Shown here piece after piece: positions 33,221 through 41,481 of a stretch of 45,215 bases of DNA (its first letter is position 1; every line of letters begins with the position of its first letter). The DNA is from CAYVQF01 sp964454015. Lineage in GTDB: Bacteria > Myxococcota_A > Bradymonadia > UBA4248. The DNA lies in contig CAYVQF010000049.1 of assembly GCA_964454015.1 (NCBI GenBank), positions 1-45,215 of the forward strand. The letters run 5' to 3'. The position numbers and the translations under genes are program-made. The notes below the pieces were generated by a model. That model did no database searches and was not told the origin of the DNA. It saw nothing but the letters and a program-made list of their open reading frames with translations.

Positions 33221-34642
33221 ATGTTCACCAAAGCCCAACGCATCTACATGCCGCTGCTCTCCCTGCTCTGCCTCGGCCTCTGCCTCGGGCCGCTGAGCGC
33301 GGGCCTCGCCACGGCCCAAGAAGAAGAAGCTGAGCCCGACGTCCTCCGCCTACCCGACCCCACCTACATCCTCGAAGCCATCCACCTCGAAGGCAACTCC
33401 CAGACCCGGCAGCAGGCCATTTATGACGCCCTGGACCTCGAAATCGGCCAGGAAGTCAACGTCGCCCTCCTCAGGGACGCCCGCCTGCGCCTCCTCGCCA
33501 CGGGCTTCTTCGACACCGCTCAGTTCGGCCTCGAGGGCGGCAGCGAACGCGGCCAAGTCATCCTCAACATCCGCCTCCACGAGCGCAACACCGTGCTCCT
33601 CTCGGATCTCTTCCTCGGCTCCAGCACCACCACCCCCTTCTGGGGCGGCCTGGGCATCGTCGACTCCAACTTCTTTGGCACGGGCCACACCGCCCGCGCC
33701 GCCTTCGTCGCCAGCGGCGACAGCGTCGCTACGGAGCTCTCCTACCTCGAGCCCGCCCTCGTCGGCTCGCGCTTCTCCCTCGGCGCAGGTTTCCACTTCT
33801 CCTACGGCAAAGACTACGCCTTCGCCCCCACAGGCGAGCCCGACGCCTTCCGCACCAGCCCCCTGCGCTACACCCGGCTCGGCGGCCGTCTCTCGGCGGG
33901 CGTCGGCCTGCTCCCAACCCTCGGCCTCTTCCTCGATCTCCGCAGCGAGTGGCTCGAGGCCAGTGCCGACGAAGGGCCCCTCTTTCGCGGCTGGATCCAG
34001 CTCGGCCAGGGCGTCCTCTCCACGGCCACCCTGACCCTGGACTACGATAGCCGCGACGACCCCGTCATGCCCACCCGCGGCGCGCGCGCCAACCTCGCCG
34101 TCGAGGCCAGCCTGGACGGCGCCCTCTCGGACTACAGCTATGTCAAGAACCTGACCCAGTTCACCCTGGCCTACGAGTTCGTTCCCGGGCACATCGCCCG
34201 CTTCGACCTCTTCGCCGGCGCCATTTTTGGCGACGCGCCCTTCTTCGAGCGCTTCTTCATCGGCGATTTCAACGACCTGGTCTCCTCGCGCAACCTCGGC
34301 CTCAACTTCGCCGCGCGCGCCCCCGTCGACTTCTTCAACACCGGCGCTGGCCAACTCAACTACGAAGCCTACCTCTCCCGGATCGCTGTCGAATACGCCG
34401 TCCCCATCAACGACCGCATCCCCTGGATCTACCGCACGGAGTTCTTCCTCGGCGCGGGCTTACTCGGCGCCACCACCCGGGAGAGCAAGCGCCCCCCCAC
34501 AGCGCTGGGCCTCGAACCCACGACCACGGCGCGCAGCATCTTCCCCATCGACTTGACAGTCAACCTCGGCCTCCGGGTCGAGACGGATATCGGCATTTTC
34601 GGCCTCTCCTTTGCCAACGCCCTCGCCCTGATCCCCCTCTGA
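33221..34642 (+). CDS. Omp85-superfamily outer-membrane protein with a single POTRA domain
   Basis: A 473-aa exported protein. The signal peptide is PLLSLLCLGLCLGPLSAG, with cleavage near ATAQ. One POTRA domain spans about residues 48-125 (YILEAIHLEGNSQTRQQAIY, then RLRLLATGFFDTAQFGLEGG, then VILNIRLHERN). The rest is a 16-strand-type barrel with the Omp85 segment LTLDYDSRDDPVMPTRGARA. The L6 motif, normally (V/I)RG(F/Y), appears as VSSRNLGLNF, so it is degenerate. BamA has five POTRA domains and about 800 aa; this protein is nearer to short TamA/FhaC-like or patatin-type barrels. It is translationally coupled (TGATG) to the next gene. Confidence 0.85.
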   Translation: MFTKAQRIYMPLLSLLCLGLCLGPLSAGLATAQEEEAEPDVLRLPDPTYILEAIHLEGNSQTRQQAIYDALDLEIGQEVNVALLRDARLRLLATGFFDTAQFGLEGGSERGQVILNIRLHERNTVLLSDLFLGSSTTTPFWGGLGIVDSNFFGTGHTARAAFVASGDSVATELSYLEPALVGSRFSLGAGFHFSYGKDYAFAPTGEPDAFRTSPLRYTRLGGRLSAGVGLLPTLGLFLDLRSEWLEASADEGPLFRGWIQLGQGVLSTATLTLDYDSRDDPVMPTRGARANLAVEASLDGALSDYSYVKNLTQFTLAYEFVPGHIARFDLFAGAIFGDAPFFERFFIGDFNDLVSSRNLGLNFAARAPVDFFNTGAGQLNYEAYLSRIAVEYAVPINDRIPWIYRTEFFLGAGLLGATTRESKRPPTALGLEPTTTARSIFPIDLTVNLGLRVETDIGIFGLSFANALALIPL

Positions 34643-35322
34643 TGGCTACCTCGATGCCTGTTGTGAACCACGCCCATTCAAGCCCGCGCCGCATGCCGTC
34701 TCACCTCGGCATGGCCCTCTTGGCCATCTTGGTCTGGGGCGCTTATCCTCCTCTCATGTGGGCGGCCGACAATGAAGTGAGCTGCCGTAGTCAAGCGGGC
34801 AGAGTCTTCTGCGAGATGGACATCCGCCAGTGGATCCAGAGCGAAATCCGCGCGGTCCTCAACAACGGCTGGGAGAACACCCTCCAGATCGACCTCTTGC
34901 TCTTCGATCAACGCGACAACCTCACCGCCGTAACCTACGCCGAAGTCTCCCAACGCTGCTACATCGATCCCTTCGACAACCCCTGCCTGGTCTTGTGGCA
35001 GGGCTCCAAACAGTGGCAGACCTACGACAACGTCGACGCCATGGTCCAGGGCTTGGGGCGCTTTACCCTGGCCTCGGTCGCCACCAGCGATCTGCCCGAG
35101 GGTAGCTACTCCGTACGCCTCGACCTCAAGCTCAACCCCATCACGGACGAGCAAGCCAACGTCATCCGCAAGTGGTTGGGCCGCAGTCGCGGTGGGCACA
35201 TGGTGATTGGCCGCAACGAGTCGTCCATCTTCGGCACCTTCGTCACGGTCTTCGCCAACATCCGCTCGGGCCACGCCGAGGCCGTGCTGCAGGTGAGCTC
35301 GCCGCCTTTCACCCTGCCCTAG
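34642..35322 (+). CDS. Exported protein coupled to the Omp85 gene
   Basis: A 226-aa protein. The first ATG overlaps the Omp85 stop (TGATG), so the two are made together. A signal-type hydrophobic stretch (LGMALLAILVWGAYPPLMWA) is followed by AADNEVSC. The mature domain has strand-helix-strand features (IQSEIRAVLNNGWENTLQID, then LLLFDQRDN, then LPEGSYSVRLDLKLNPITDE). The layout is weakly reminiscent of DUF4390-type periplasmic proteins, without proof. Four cysteines lie in the mature part. It is probably a periplasmic partner of the barrel. Confidence 0.75.
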   Translation: MATSMPVVNHAHSSPRRMPSHLGMALLAILVWGAYPPLMWAADNEVSCRSQAGRVFCEMDIRQWIQSEIRAVLNNGWENTLQIDLLLFDQRDNLTAVTYAEVSQRCYIDPFDNPCLVLWQGSKQWQTYDNVDAMVQGLGRFTLASVATSDLPEGSYSVRLDLKLNPITDEQANVIRKWLGRSRGGHMVIGRNESSIFGTFVTVFANIRSGHAEAVLQVSSPPFTLP

Positions 35323-35333
35323 GCGCGGCGAGC

Positions 35334-36734
35334 TCAGGCCCCCAACCAGCTCACCCCCTGGGCCGAGATGCCCGCCACGCCCTCTGCCGTGGGGATGGGT
35401 CCCTGGTGCCACGCCGGGCCCGTCGCGACGCACCACAGCGAGTGACCTGCGTCGAGATCGATGGCATCGAGCGTCTCGCTCCCTTGCCCCACACCGCTGC
35501 GGATGACGAGGGTCCGCGCCATGGCGGCGGCGCTCGCGGGACAAGGGATGGGCGCGCGCAGGACCCGGACCGCGGCGTCATCTTGGCACCACAAGACGCC
35601 GCCCTCTCTCTCGCTCCACCCGATGAGCTCCCCCGCCGATGAGACCGCGAGAAAACGCGTGCGCCACGACGGCTCGCCTAGGATCTGCGGGGGCGCGCCG
35701 GGTCGGTCGAGGTCGAGGGTGGCCGCGTGTTGACGAAGGATCACGCGCCCCGGACCGCTGCTGCGGTACTCGGGCAAGTAGAAGTAGAGACGCCGCCCCC
35801 TGGCGAAGAGGGTGCTATCCGGGCGCCCCCCCTCGACGTGAGCGCCCTGCCGCGAAGCAAAGGCCAAGAGCAAGGTCCCCGGGTCCGACGCGGCCCCTGC
35901 TCCTTCGGCCACCAGGTGCAAGCCGCTGTCGCTGCGGGTGACCCAATGACCGGCGACGGCCACGACGCCGTCCGTGTCGAGGGCGATGGCCGCGGCCTGG
36001 CGCAAGGCACCGGTCTCGAGATCCACCGCGAAGAGGGCGGCGCGGCGCGCCTGACTATCGGTCCAGTGCACGGGCCACATCCCCACCCCCTGCCCAATGG
36101 CCAGGTGCGCGCCAGGGCGCGCCACCTGGCCATTGGGCAGGGGCAAAAAGTGGCGCGCCTCCAGGGCGCCCGTCGCCGGGCAGATCACCTCGACGTGCAA
36201 GCCGCAGCCCGCCGCGTCGCTCTGGGCATAGGCCCAGGCCACCGCCGCGCCGCCGGCCGTCTCCAACACGAAAGGCGCACACGGGCCAAAGAGGTTCTGC
36301 TCCTCCCGTTCCCAAGCCAGCCGCCCCGTGCGGGTGTCCAAGGCCAAGAGGCGCACATAGCGCATCCCCACCACCACGCTCTGCGCCACCAGACACAGCC
36401 GCTCTGGCAAGAGGGCGACATGCATCCCGAAGCGATCATCCGGGTGCGGCGAAGTGTAGCGCCAGCGCGTCCGCGGCGCCGTCAGCGGCGGAGGGCTCAG
36501 GGCGGTGCGCAACGGCGCCTGCCCCAAGGCCCCCTCCCAAGGCCAAGTCCGCCCCGCGGCGATGCGCCCCACCTCAAGGGCCATCTCGGGCGTCCGCACC
36601 GCCGCAGCCAGCACGGCCCGCAAAGCCCGCCCCTGCTCGCCCCGGCCATAGGCGCGGGCCAGCGCCGTCAGCGCCGCCACGTCGTCGGGCACCAAAGCCA
36701 GACGCGCCAGCAGCCCTGCCACCTCGTCACCCAT
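35334..36734 (-). CDS. PQQ/WD40-like beta-propeller protein
   Basis: A 466-aa protein without a signal peptide. The N-terminal 70 residues are helical and TPR-like (VAALTALARAYGRGEQGRAL). The rest shows repeated four-stranded blades with Asp/Gly turns (LLALDTRTGRLAWEREEQNL, LFAVDLETGALRQAAAIALD, DAIDLDAGHSLWCVATG), a pattern seen in PQQ-like and BamB-type propellers. ATG 36734 is chosen because GGGGAGG lies about nine bases upstream. It is the last gene of a PilZ-SDR-propeller operon (31 bp after the SDR gene). A 57-bp palindrome falls inside the gene. Role unknown. Confidence 0.78.
   Translation of the reverse strand: MGDEVAGLLARLALVPDDVAALTALARAYGRGEQGRALRAVLAAAVRTPEMALEVGRIAAGRTWPWEGALGQAPLRTALSPPPLTAPRTRWRYTSPHPDDRFGMHVALLPERLCLVAQSVVVGMRYVRLLALDTRTGRLAWEREEQNLFGPCAPFVLETAGGAAVAWAYAQSDAAGCGLHVEVICPATGALEARHFLPLPNGQVARPGAHLAIGQGVGMWPVHWTDSQARRAALFAVDLETGALRQAAAIALDTDGVVAVAGHWVTRSDSGLHLVAEGAGAASDPGTLLLAFASRQGAHVEGGRPDSTLFARGRRLYFYLPEYRSSGPGRVILRQHAATLDLDRPGAPPQILGEPSWRTRFLAVSSAGELIGWSEREGGVLWCQDDAAVRVLRAPIPCPASAAAMARTLVIRSGVGQGSETLDAIDLDAGHSLWCVATGPAWHQGPIPTAEGVAGISAQGVSWLGA
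36087..36143. repeat. 57-bp near-perfect palindrome inside a coding region
   Basis: A 20-bp arm (36087-36106, CCCCTGCCCAATGGCCAGGT) is matched exactly by its reverse complement at 36124-36143. The central 17 bp extend the stem by about seven more pairs, with one bulged C. It encodes a near mirror-image peptide (LPNGQV...HLAIGQG) within the beta-propeller protein. Confidence 0.9.
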
Positions 36735-36765
36735 GCCCGCAAGCCTCCCCGCCCGCGCTCCTAGC

Positions 36766-37710
36766 CTAGGCCGAGCGCCGCGCCAAACCCCGCGCCACCC
36801 GGAACGCATCCAGGGCCTGGCAGGCGTCGTACTGGAAGCTCACCCCGAGGGTGCGCTGAAGCTTGCTGCCATCGATCACCCAGGGATGGGCCAGATAGGG
36901 CAGCATCCCCGGCGGCAGATCCCGCAGGTGACCCAAGTTGTAGCGCCACATCAAATCCACCGTGGCCCCCAGCATCCAGCGCGGCACACTGACCAAGCGA
37001 CCGCCCAGGGTCTCCACCACGTCCGAGAGATAGAGCCGCCCCTCGGCGGCCACGTTGTAGACCCCAGCCTCCCCGGTACCGCACAATGTATGTAGCACCA
37101 GGGCCACGTCGTCCTCATGGACGAACTGCATCATGGGATCGCAGCCCTGGATGGCCGGCACATAGGGCCGCGCCAAGAACTGCATCCAAAAATGCGTCGC
37201 ATGCGGGCCCGTCACGATACAGGGGCGCACGATCTTCAGTTGAGTCTGACGCGACGCGAAGGCCGCGCACAGCGCCTCCACCCGCGTCTTGTCCCGAGAC
37301 TCGTGGAAATCGGGCTCACCGCGCAGGGCCGACTCCTCCGTCAGAGGGATCGGGTTGTCGGGCCGCGCCCCGTACACCGTCGCGCTCGACACCAACACAC
37401 CATGCGCCACCCCGTGCTCGCGCAGCCCCCGCAGGAAGCGCTCCGAGCCCTCCAGGTTCACCCGCTCGCCCCAGCGACCATCCCGTATTGGCTCAAAGAC
37501 GAAGGCCAAATGAACCGCCGCGTCCACCCCCTCGAAGTAGCGCTCGTAGGGCTGCGTCACGCTCTGTTGGTAAAACGTCAGCTTGGGGTGGTACTCCTGG
37601 GGCTGACGTTCATCGATCCCGATGATCTCCGTCACCCCTGGATCGCGCTGCAAGCGCTCCAACAACCTCGCCCCCAAATACCCAGAAGAACCGGTCACCA
37701 ATACGCGCAT
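36766..37710 (-). CDS. NAD(P)-dependent epimerase/dehydratase-like SDR with altered catalytic Tyr
   Basis: A 314-aa extended short-chain dehydrogenase. The N-terminal nucleotide motif VTGSSGYLGARLLERL is intact, and DAAVHLAFVFEPIRDG and VLVSSATVYGARPDNPIPLT follow the usual pattern, with the catalytic Ser/Thr in SSATVYG. The YxxxK pair is changed: Lys141 is present in FHESRDKTRVEAL, but the position of the Tyr is Glu137. It may be a non-catalytic NAD-binding protein or use another residue. It lies 10 bp behind the PilZ gene and 31 bp before the propeller gene. Confidence 0.88.
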   Translation of the reverse strand: MRVLVTGSSGYLGARLLERLQRDPGVTEIIGIDERQPQEYHPKLTFYQQSVTQPYERYFEGVDAAVHLAFVFEPIRDGRWGERVNLEGSERFLRGLREHGVAHGVLVSSATVYGARPDNPIPLTEESALRGEPDFHESRDKTRVEALCAAFASRQTQLKIVRPCIVTGPHATHFWMQFLARPYVPAIQGCDPMMQFVHEDDVALVLHTLCGTGEAGVYNVAAEGRLYLSDVVETLGGRLVSVPRWMLGATVDLMWRYNLGHLRDLPPGMLPYLAHPWVIDGSKLQRTLGVSFQYDACQALDAFRVARGLARRSA

Positions 37711-37720
37711 CGTGGTCTCT

Positions 37721-38338
37721 TCAAGCTACGCGGCGCTTGGCCGCCGACACGAAATCCACCCAGTGAAAGCGCTCCTCCGGCGCCCCGAAGCGCAGCGCAA
37801 TACCCACACCAGGCTCGCGCCGTTTCATACCACGCCACCGCACCTCGGCGCTATGCCAAGTCATATCGGCGAGACGCCGAAAACGCACCTGCTCCCCACA
37901 GCCCACCACGTCATCACTGAGGCGCAAGAAGGCACCGCCCCGGCTGACCTCCTGCAACATCGCCTCGTAACGGTGGCCCGTCCCCGGCACATAGCACCAG
38001 GCCGCTTCACTCAGCGCCAAGCGCCCCCGGCTGTCCTCGATATCTTCCTCGCGCTGCCAGGCATGCTGACACACCGACAAGAACATCTTCTTCCAGCTCT
38101 CCCGATCGGGCGCCACCTGCACCCAAGTCGCCTCGCCCACCTGCCACTGCTCCGTCACCACGCAGCGCAAACGCACCGGGTCGGCCCGCGTCCCCAGACG
38201 CAGCAACACATCCAACGCCTCCGCATCGGACACCCCCTCCTGCGCCGTCAGCGTCAGCCCCTTGGCCCGCGCCGGCATACGCCGCCCCAGCTCGGCGATG
38301 GTCGCGATCTCCACTTCCCATTCCTTGATGTGCCGCAT
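37721..38338 (-). CDS. PilZ-domain protein (possible c-di-GMP effector)
   Basis: A 205-aa cytoplasmic protein. The N-terminal 115 residues are an unrecognised domain (EWEVEIATIAELGRRMPARA). The C-terminal half is PilZ-like: GTGHRYEAMLQEVSRGGAFL carries an Arg and an ExSRGG in place of the usual D/NxSxxG, then SAEVRWRGMKRREPGVGIAL matches the family end. The Glu substitution may weaken c-di-GMP binding. ATG 38338 has AAGGAGG just upstream. It is the first gene of the operon with the SDR and propeller genes and has its own promoter. Confidence 0.83.
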   Translation of the reverse strand: MRHIKEWEVEIATIAELGRRMPARAKGLTLTAQEGVSDAEALDVLLRLGTRADPVRLRCVVTEQWQVGEATWVQVAPDRESWKKMFLSVCQHAWQREEDIEDSRGRLALSEAAWCYVPGTGHRYEAMLQEVSRGGAFLRLSDDVVGCGEQVRFRRLADMTWHSAEVRWRGMKRREPGVGIALRFGAPEERFHWVDFVSAAKRRVA

Positions 38339-38396
38339 GCGTCCTCCTTGAAGCGTCCCGTCGTCCCCACCAGCCATGGTCGGGATACCACGCCTC

Positions 38397-38425
38397 CTTC
38401 TACGCCCCGCACCCCACCGGGTCAA
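38397..38425 (-). promoter_or_regulatory. Sigma-70-type promoter for the PilZ operon
   Basis: Minus strand: TTGACC (38425-38420), a 17-bp spacer, and TAGAAG (38402-38397), 59 bp upstream of the start codon. It lies in the 245-bp divergent gap with the permease gene. Confidence 0.5.
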
Positions 38426-38450
38426 AATCGCCACCTCGGCCACTATGGCC

Positions 38451-38479
38451 TTGAAAGTGGCGCTGAGCATCGTTTAGGG
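38451..38479 (+). promoter_or_regulatory. Sigma-70-type promoter for the permease gene
   Basis: TTGAAA (38451-38456), a 17-bp spacer, and TTAGGG (38474-38479), about 105 bp before ATG 38584. The opposing PilZ promoter is only some 25 bp away, so the two could share a regulator. Confidence 0.45.
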
Positions 38480-38583
38480 TGCCTACCAGTGGCTCTCTTT
38501 CTTGGGATCCACGCGCCACAGGCGTGCGCCCCACTTTGGGATCCCCCCCACCCGCGCGCGTCTCCGCCACACAACCCACGCCC

Positions 38584-40854
38584 ATGTCTAGCCCTTACCG
38601 TCAGAAAATCGCCGAGGGTGCCCTACCCCCGCGCTTCGCCCAAAACCTCAGCCTCACCGGGGCCACCACCCTGGGCCTCGGCGCCCTCATGGGCGCCGGC
38701 CTCTACCTCCTCTTGGGCCTCGCCGCCGAGGCCGCCGGCTCCCTCCTCTGGCTCGCCTTCGCCATCTGCGGGCTCCTGACCTACCTCTCCGTCGGCCTCT
38801 TCGCCGAGCTCGGGGCCCGCATGCCCGTCTCCGGCGGCGCCTACGTCTACGCCTACCGCACCTTGGGCTCCTTCTGGGGCTACATGGTCGGCTGGAACCT
38901 CACCCTAGGCGCCGCCTTCGCCTGCGCCATCTTCGCCAGCTCCTTCAGCACCCACCTCGGCGCCATCCTTCCCCTGGCGCACTATCACCCTGCGCTGCCC
39001 AAGCTCGCCGCCCTGGCCATCATCGCCCTCTTGGCCTTGGCCGCCAGCCGTCCCAGCGCCCTGGGCCGGCGCATCTCGAACCTCCTCACTTGGCTCAACC
39101 TCGCCGTCTTAGTCCTCATCCTCCTCGTCGCCGTGCCGAGCTGCGAGCCGGCCCACCTCGCCCTCGACCAGGCCCACGGCTGGGACGGCCTCGTCACAGC
39201 CATCTCCCTGATCTCCATGGCCTTCTTCGGCTATCAGCTCATCGCCAACAACGCCGAAGAGGTCAAGGTACCGCAGCGCAACGTCCCCCGCGCCATGCTC
39301 CTCGCCGTGGCCATCGCCATCGGCGTCAACGTCGCGGTCACCTTCGTCGTCGCCGCGGCCATGCCCGCCTCCGACCTGGCCGCCCACCCCTCACCCTTGG
39401 TCTTGGTGACCAGCAACGCTTTGGGCCGCCTGGGCCTCTACCTCGTCGTTTTCGGCGGCCTCATCGCCGCCGCCGCCGCCCTAAACAGCACCCTCATCTC
39501 CCAAGCGCGGCAGATCTTCGCCATGGGCCGCGACCACTTCTTGCCCGAGTTTACCGCCAAGCTCACGGCCCGCGCCAAGGTCCCCCTGCCGGCATTGCTC
39601 ATCGGCACGGGCCTCGTCCTCGGCCTCGTCCTCTTCGCCGAGCTCCCCTTCATCGCCAAATCGGCCGCCTTCTGTCTGGTCTTCGCCCGCATTCCCCTCT
39701 CCTTCTCCCTGCACCGGGTCTACCGCAGCGAGGGCTATCGGCACATCGCCTGGTTCAAACGCCCCCTGCCCTGGGTGGCCCTCATGGCCAACCTGGCCCT
39801 GCTCTACACCCTGGACAGTCAGGCCCTCTTCTTTGGCGGCACCCTCGTGGCCATTGGCTCGGCCCTCTATTTCACCTACGCCCACGCCTCGGAACAGCGC
39901 GGCCAGGCGGGCCTCACCGTCGCCCTAGCCGCGCGGCCCAGGCCCTTCCTCACCCGAGGCGAGCGCATCCTCGTGCCTGTAGCCAACCCCCACAGCCAGG
40001 CCTCGCTCTTCGCCATCTCCGAGGCCCTCCTCCACCACGACGGCGGCGAAATCGTCGTGGTCAACGTCATCGTCGCCGACGACGGCGACAGCCCCCGCGA
40101 GGCCCTGTGCCAGAACGAGGCCGCCAACTGCGCCGTGGAGGCCATCGAGCGCTTCGAGGCCTTGGCGCAAGAGCACAACGTCCGCTTCTGTCCCCTGGTG
40201 CGCGCCGCCAAGAACCTGGGCGAAGGCATCGCCCACGCCGCCGTCGAAACCCACAGCTCCCTCATCGTCATGGGGTGGTCCCTGGCGGCCGACGCCACCC
40301 CCTCGGCCATGCTCGCCACGGTCGCGCGCGAGACCCGCTCTGACCTGGTGCTGCTCCACCTCAAGGCGGGGCCACCGCCCAAACGCATCGCCGTCTTCGC
40401 CGGCACCACGGGCCGCAACCTCACCCTCATGGTGCGGGTCGCCACCGCCCTGGCCGAACACAACAGCGGACGGGTGACCTACCTCAACATCGTCGGCACC
40501 GACCCCAAGGCCGAGCACATGGCCCACGCCCGCCAGGTGCTCATGGAAGCCATCCGCGAACACCACGCCATGGTCCCCTTTCGCACGGCCATCCTCAACG
40601 CCGACTCCCCGCTGGAGGCTATCGTCGCTCGCAGTAAGAAAGTGGATCTCATCGTCGTCGGCGCCAGCCAACTCGAGCCCTTCCGCACGAGCCCCTTCAG
40701 CGATTTCGCCGCCATGGTGGCCCAGCGCGCCCACTGTTCGGTGCTGCTGGTGCGCGCCACCTCCCCCTTCAACAAGTGGCTCGCCCGCCCCCACGAGCCG
40801 CTGCTCAGCGTGGGTCAGGCCCTCAACCCGCAGCGTCGAATCCACGGCACTTGA
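38584..40854 (+). CDS. APC-superfamily amino-acid permease fused to two UspA domains
   Basis: A 756-aa inner-membrane protein. Residues of about 20-440 are an APC-type transporter with some 12 hydrophobic helices, starting with the substrate-helix motif TTLGLGALMGAGLYLLLGLA and containing AELGARMPVSGGAYVYAYRT. Residues of about 460-756 are two cytoplasmic universal-stress-protein domains. The first is RILVPVANPHSQASLFAISE to LIVMGWS. The second is KRIAVFAGTTGRNLTLMVRV to LIVVGASQLEPF, followed by CSVLLVRA. UspA domains bind ATP or cyclic nucleotides and probably sense energy state. No Shine-Dalgarno is visible at ATG 38584; the family's N-terminus agrees with this start. It is followed by the VOC gene. 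Confidence 0.93.
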   Translation: MSSPYRQKIAEGALPPRFAQNLSLTGATTLGLGALMGAGLYLLLGLAAEAAGSLLWLAFAICGLLTYLSVGLFAELGARMPVSGGAYVYAYRTLGSFWGYMVGWNLTLGAAFACAIFASSFSTHLGAILPLAHYHPALPKLAALAIIALLALAASRPSALGRRISNLLTWLNLAVLVLILLVAVPSCEPAHLALDQAHGWDGLVTAISLISMAFFGYQLIANNAEEVKVPQRNVPRAMLLAVAIAIGVNVAVTFVVAAAMPASDLAAHPSPLVLVTSNALGRLGLYLVVFGGLIAAAAALNSTLISQARQIFAMGRDHFLPEFTAKLTARAKVPLPALLIGTGLVLGLVLFAELPFIAKSAAFCLVFARIPLSFSLHRVYRSEGYRHIAWFKRPLPWVALMANLALLYTLDSQALFFGGTLVAIGSALYFTYAHASEQRGQAGLTVALAARPRPFLTRGERILVPVANPHSQASLFAISEALLHHDGGEIVVVNVIVADDGDSPREALCQNEAANCAVEAIERFEALAQEHNVRFCPLVRAAKNLGEGIAHAAVETHSSLIVMGWSLAADATPSAMLATVARETRSDLVLLHLKAGPPPKRIAVFAGTTGRNLTLMVRVATALAEHNSGRVTYLNIVGTDPKAEHMAHARQVLMEAIREHHAMVPFRTAILNADSPLEAIVARSKKVDLIVVGASQLEPFRTSPFSDFAAMVAQRAHCSVLLVRATSPFNKWLARPHEPLLSVGQALNPQRRIHGT

Positions 40855-40881
40855 CCCCGGACCCAACCCAGGAGCGCCGCC

Positions 40882-41319
40882 ATGGGCCACCCGCCACCAA
40901 GTCCAGCCACGCCCACCTTGCACCACATCGCCATCGGCGCCACTGACGTCGAAGCCATGGCGAGCTTCTATGCGCAAGCCTTTGCCCTCCCCGAAGCGGC
41001 GCGGCACCATTACCCCGACGGTCGCCTGCGCGCCGTGTGGCTGCAGGCCGGGCCACTCCTGTTGATGTTCGAAGATCTCCACCCCACGACGCCAGCCCTG
41101 TCACCGGCGCGGCCCGGTCCCTTCCTCCTGGCTTTCACCACCGAGCCCGCGCAGCGACACCGCGCCGAGGCCCGCCTGATGGGACTCGGCGCAATTTCTT
41201 GCGGCCAGACGGATTACACCACCTACGCCCACGACCCCGAGGGTAACGCCGTGGCTGTGAGTCATTATCCGCTCCCTCCCCTGGCGCCGCCACCGGGAGG
41301 TGCGCCGCACTCGGGCTGA
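40882..41319 (+). CDS. VOC (glyoxalase/bleomycin-resistance) family protein
   Basis: A 145-aa cytoplasmic protein. The beta-alpha-beta-beta-beta pattern starts LHHIAIGATDVEAMASFYAQ, where His and the FY pair mark the first metal-site strand, and ends with TTYAHDPEGNAVAVSHY, the usual DPEGN turn. Members are metal-dependent lyases, dioxygenases or resistance proteins; the substrate is not evident. AGGAG lies eight to ten bases upstream of the ATG. It lies 27 bp behind the permease gene and is probably co-transcribed. Confidence 0.88.
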   Translation: MGHPPPSPATPTLHHIAIGATDVEAMASFYAQAFALPEAARHHYPDGRLRAVWLQAGPLLLMFEDLHPTTPALSPARPGPFLLAFTTEPAQRHRAEARLMGLGAISCGQTDYTTYAHDPEGNAVAVSHYPLPPLAPPPGGAPHSG

Positions 41320-41481
41320 AAGCAAGCCAGGTGCGCCCCCTGCGCTCGGTACCGACCTTTGTGCGCCGGCACGAGCAGTTGCCATGTGGTGCGCCGCACG
41401 CCCCAGGGAGGTGGTCCCATGGAAAAACCGCACTGGACGCTCAGGCAGACGCTGCGCCGCCTGCCCGAGCCCGTGGCCCCA

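Noticed and set aside
39925..41082. Minus-strand open frame of 385 codons opposite the permease tail and VOC gene
   Set aside because: Gly/Val/Asp-rich shadow of UspA and VOC coding sequence, without motifs.
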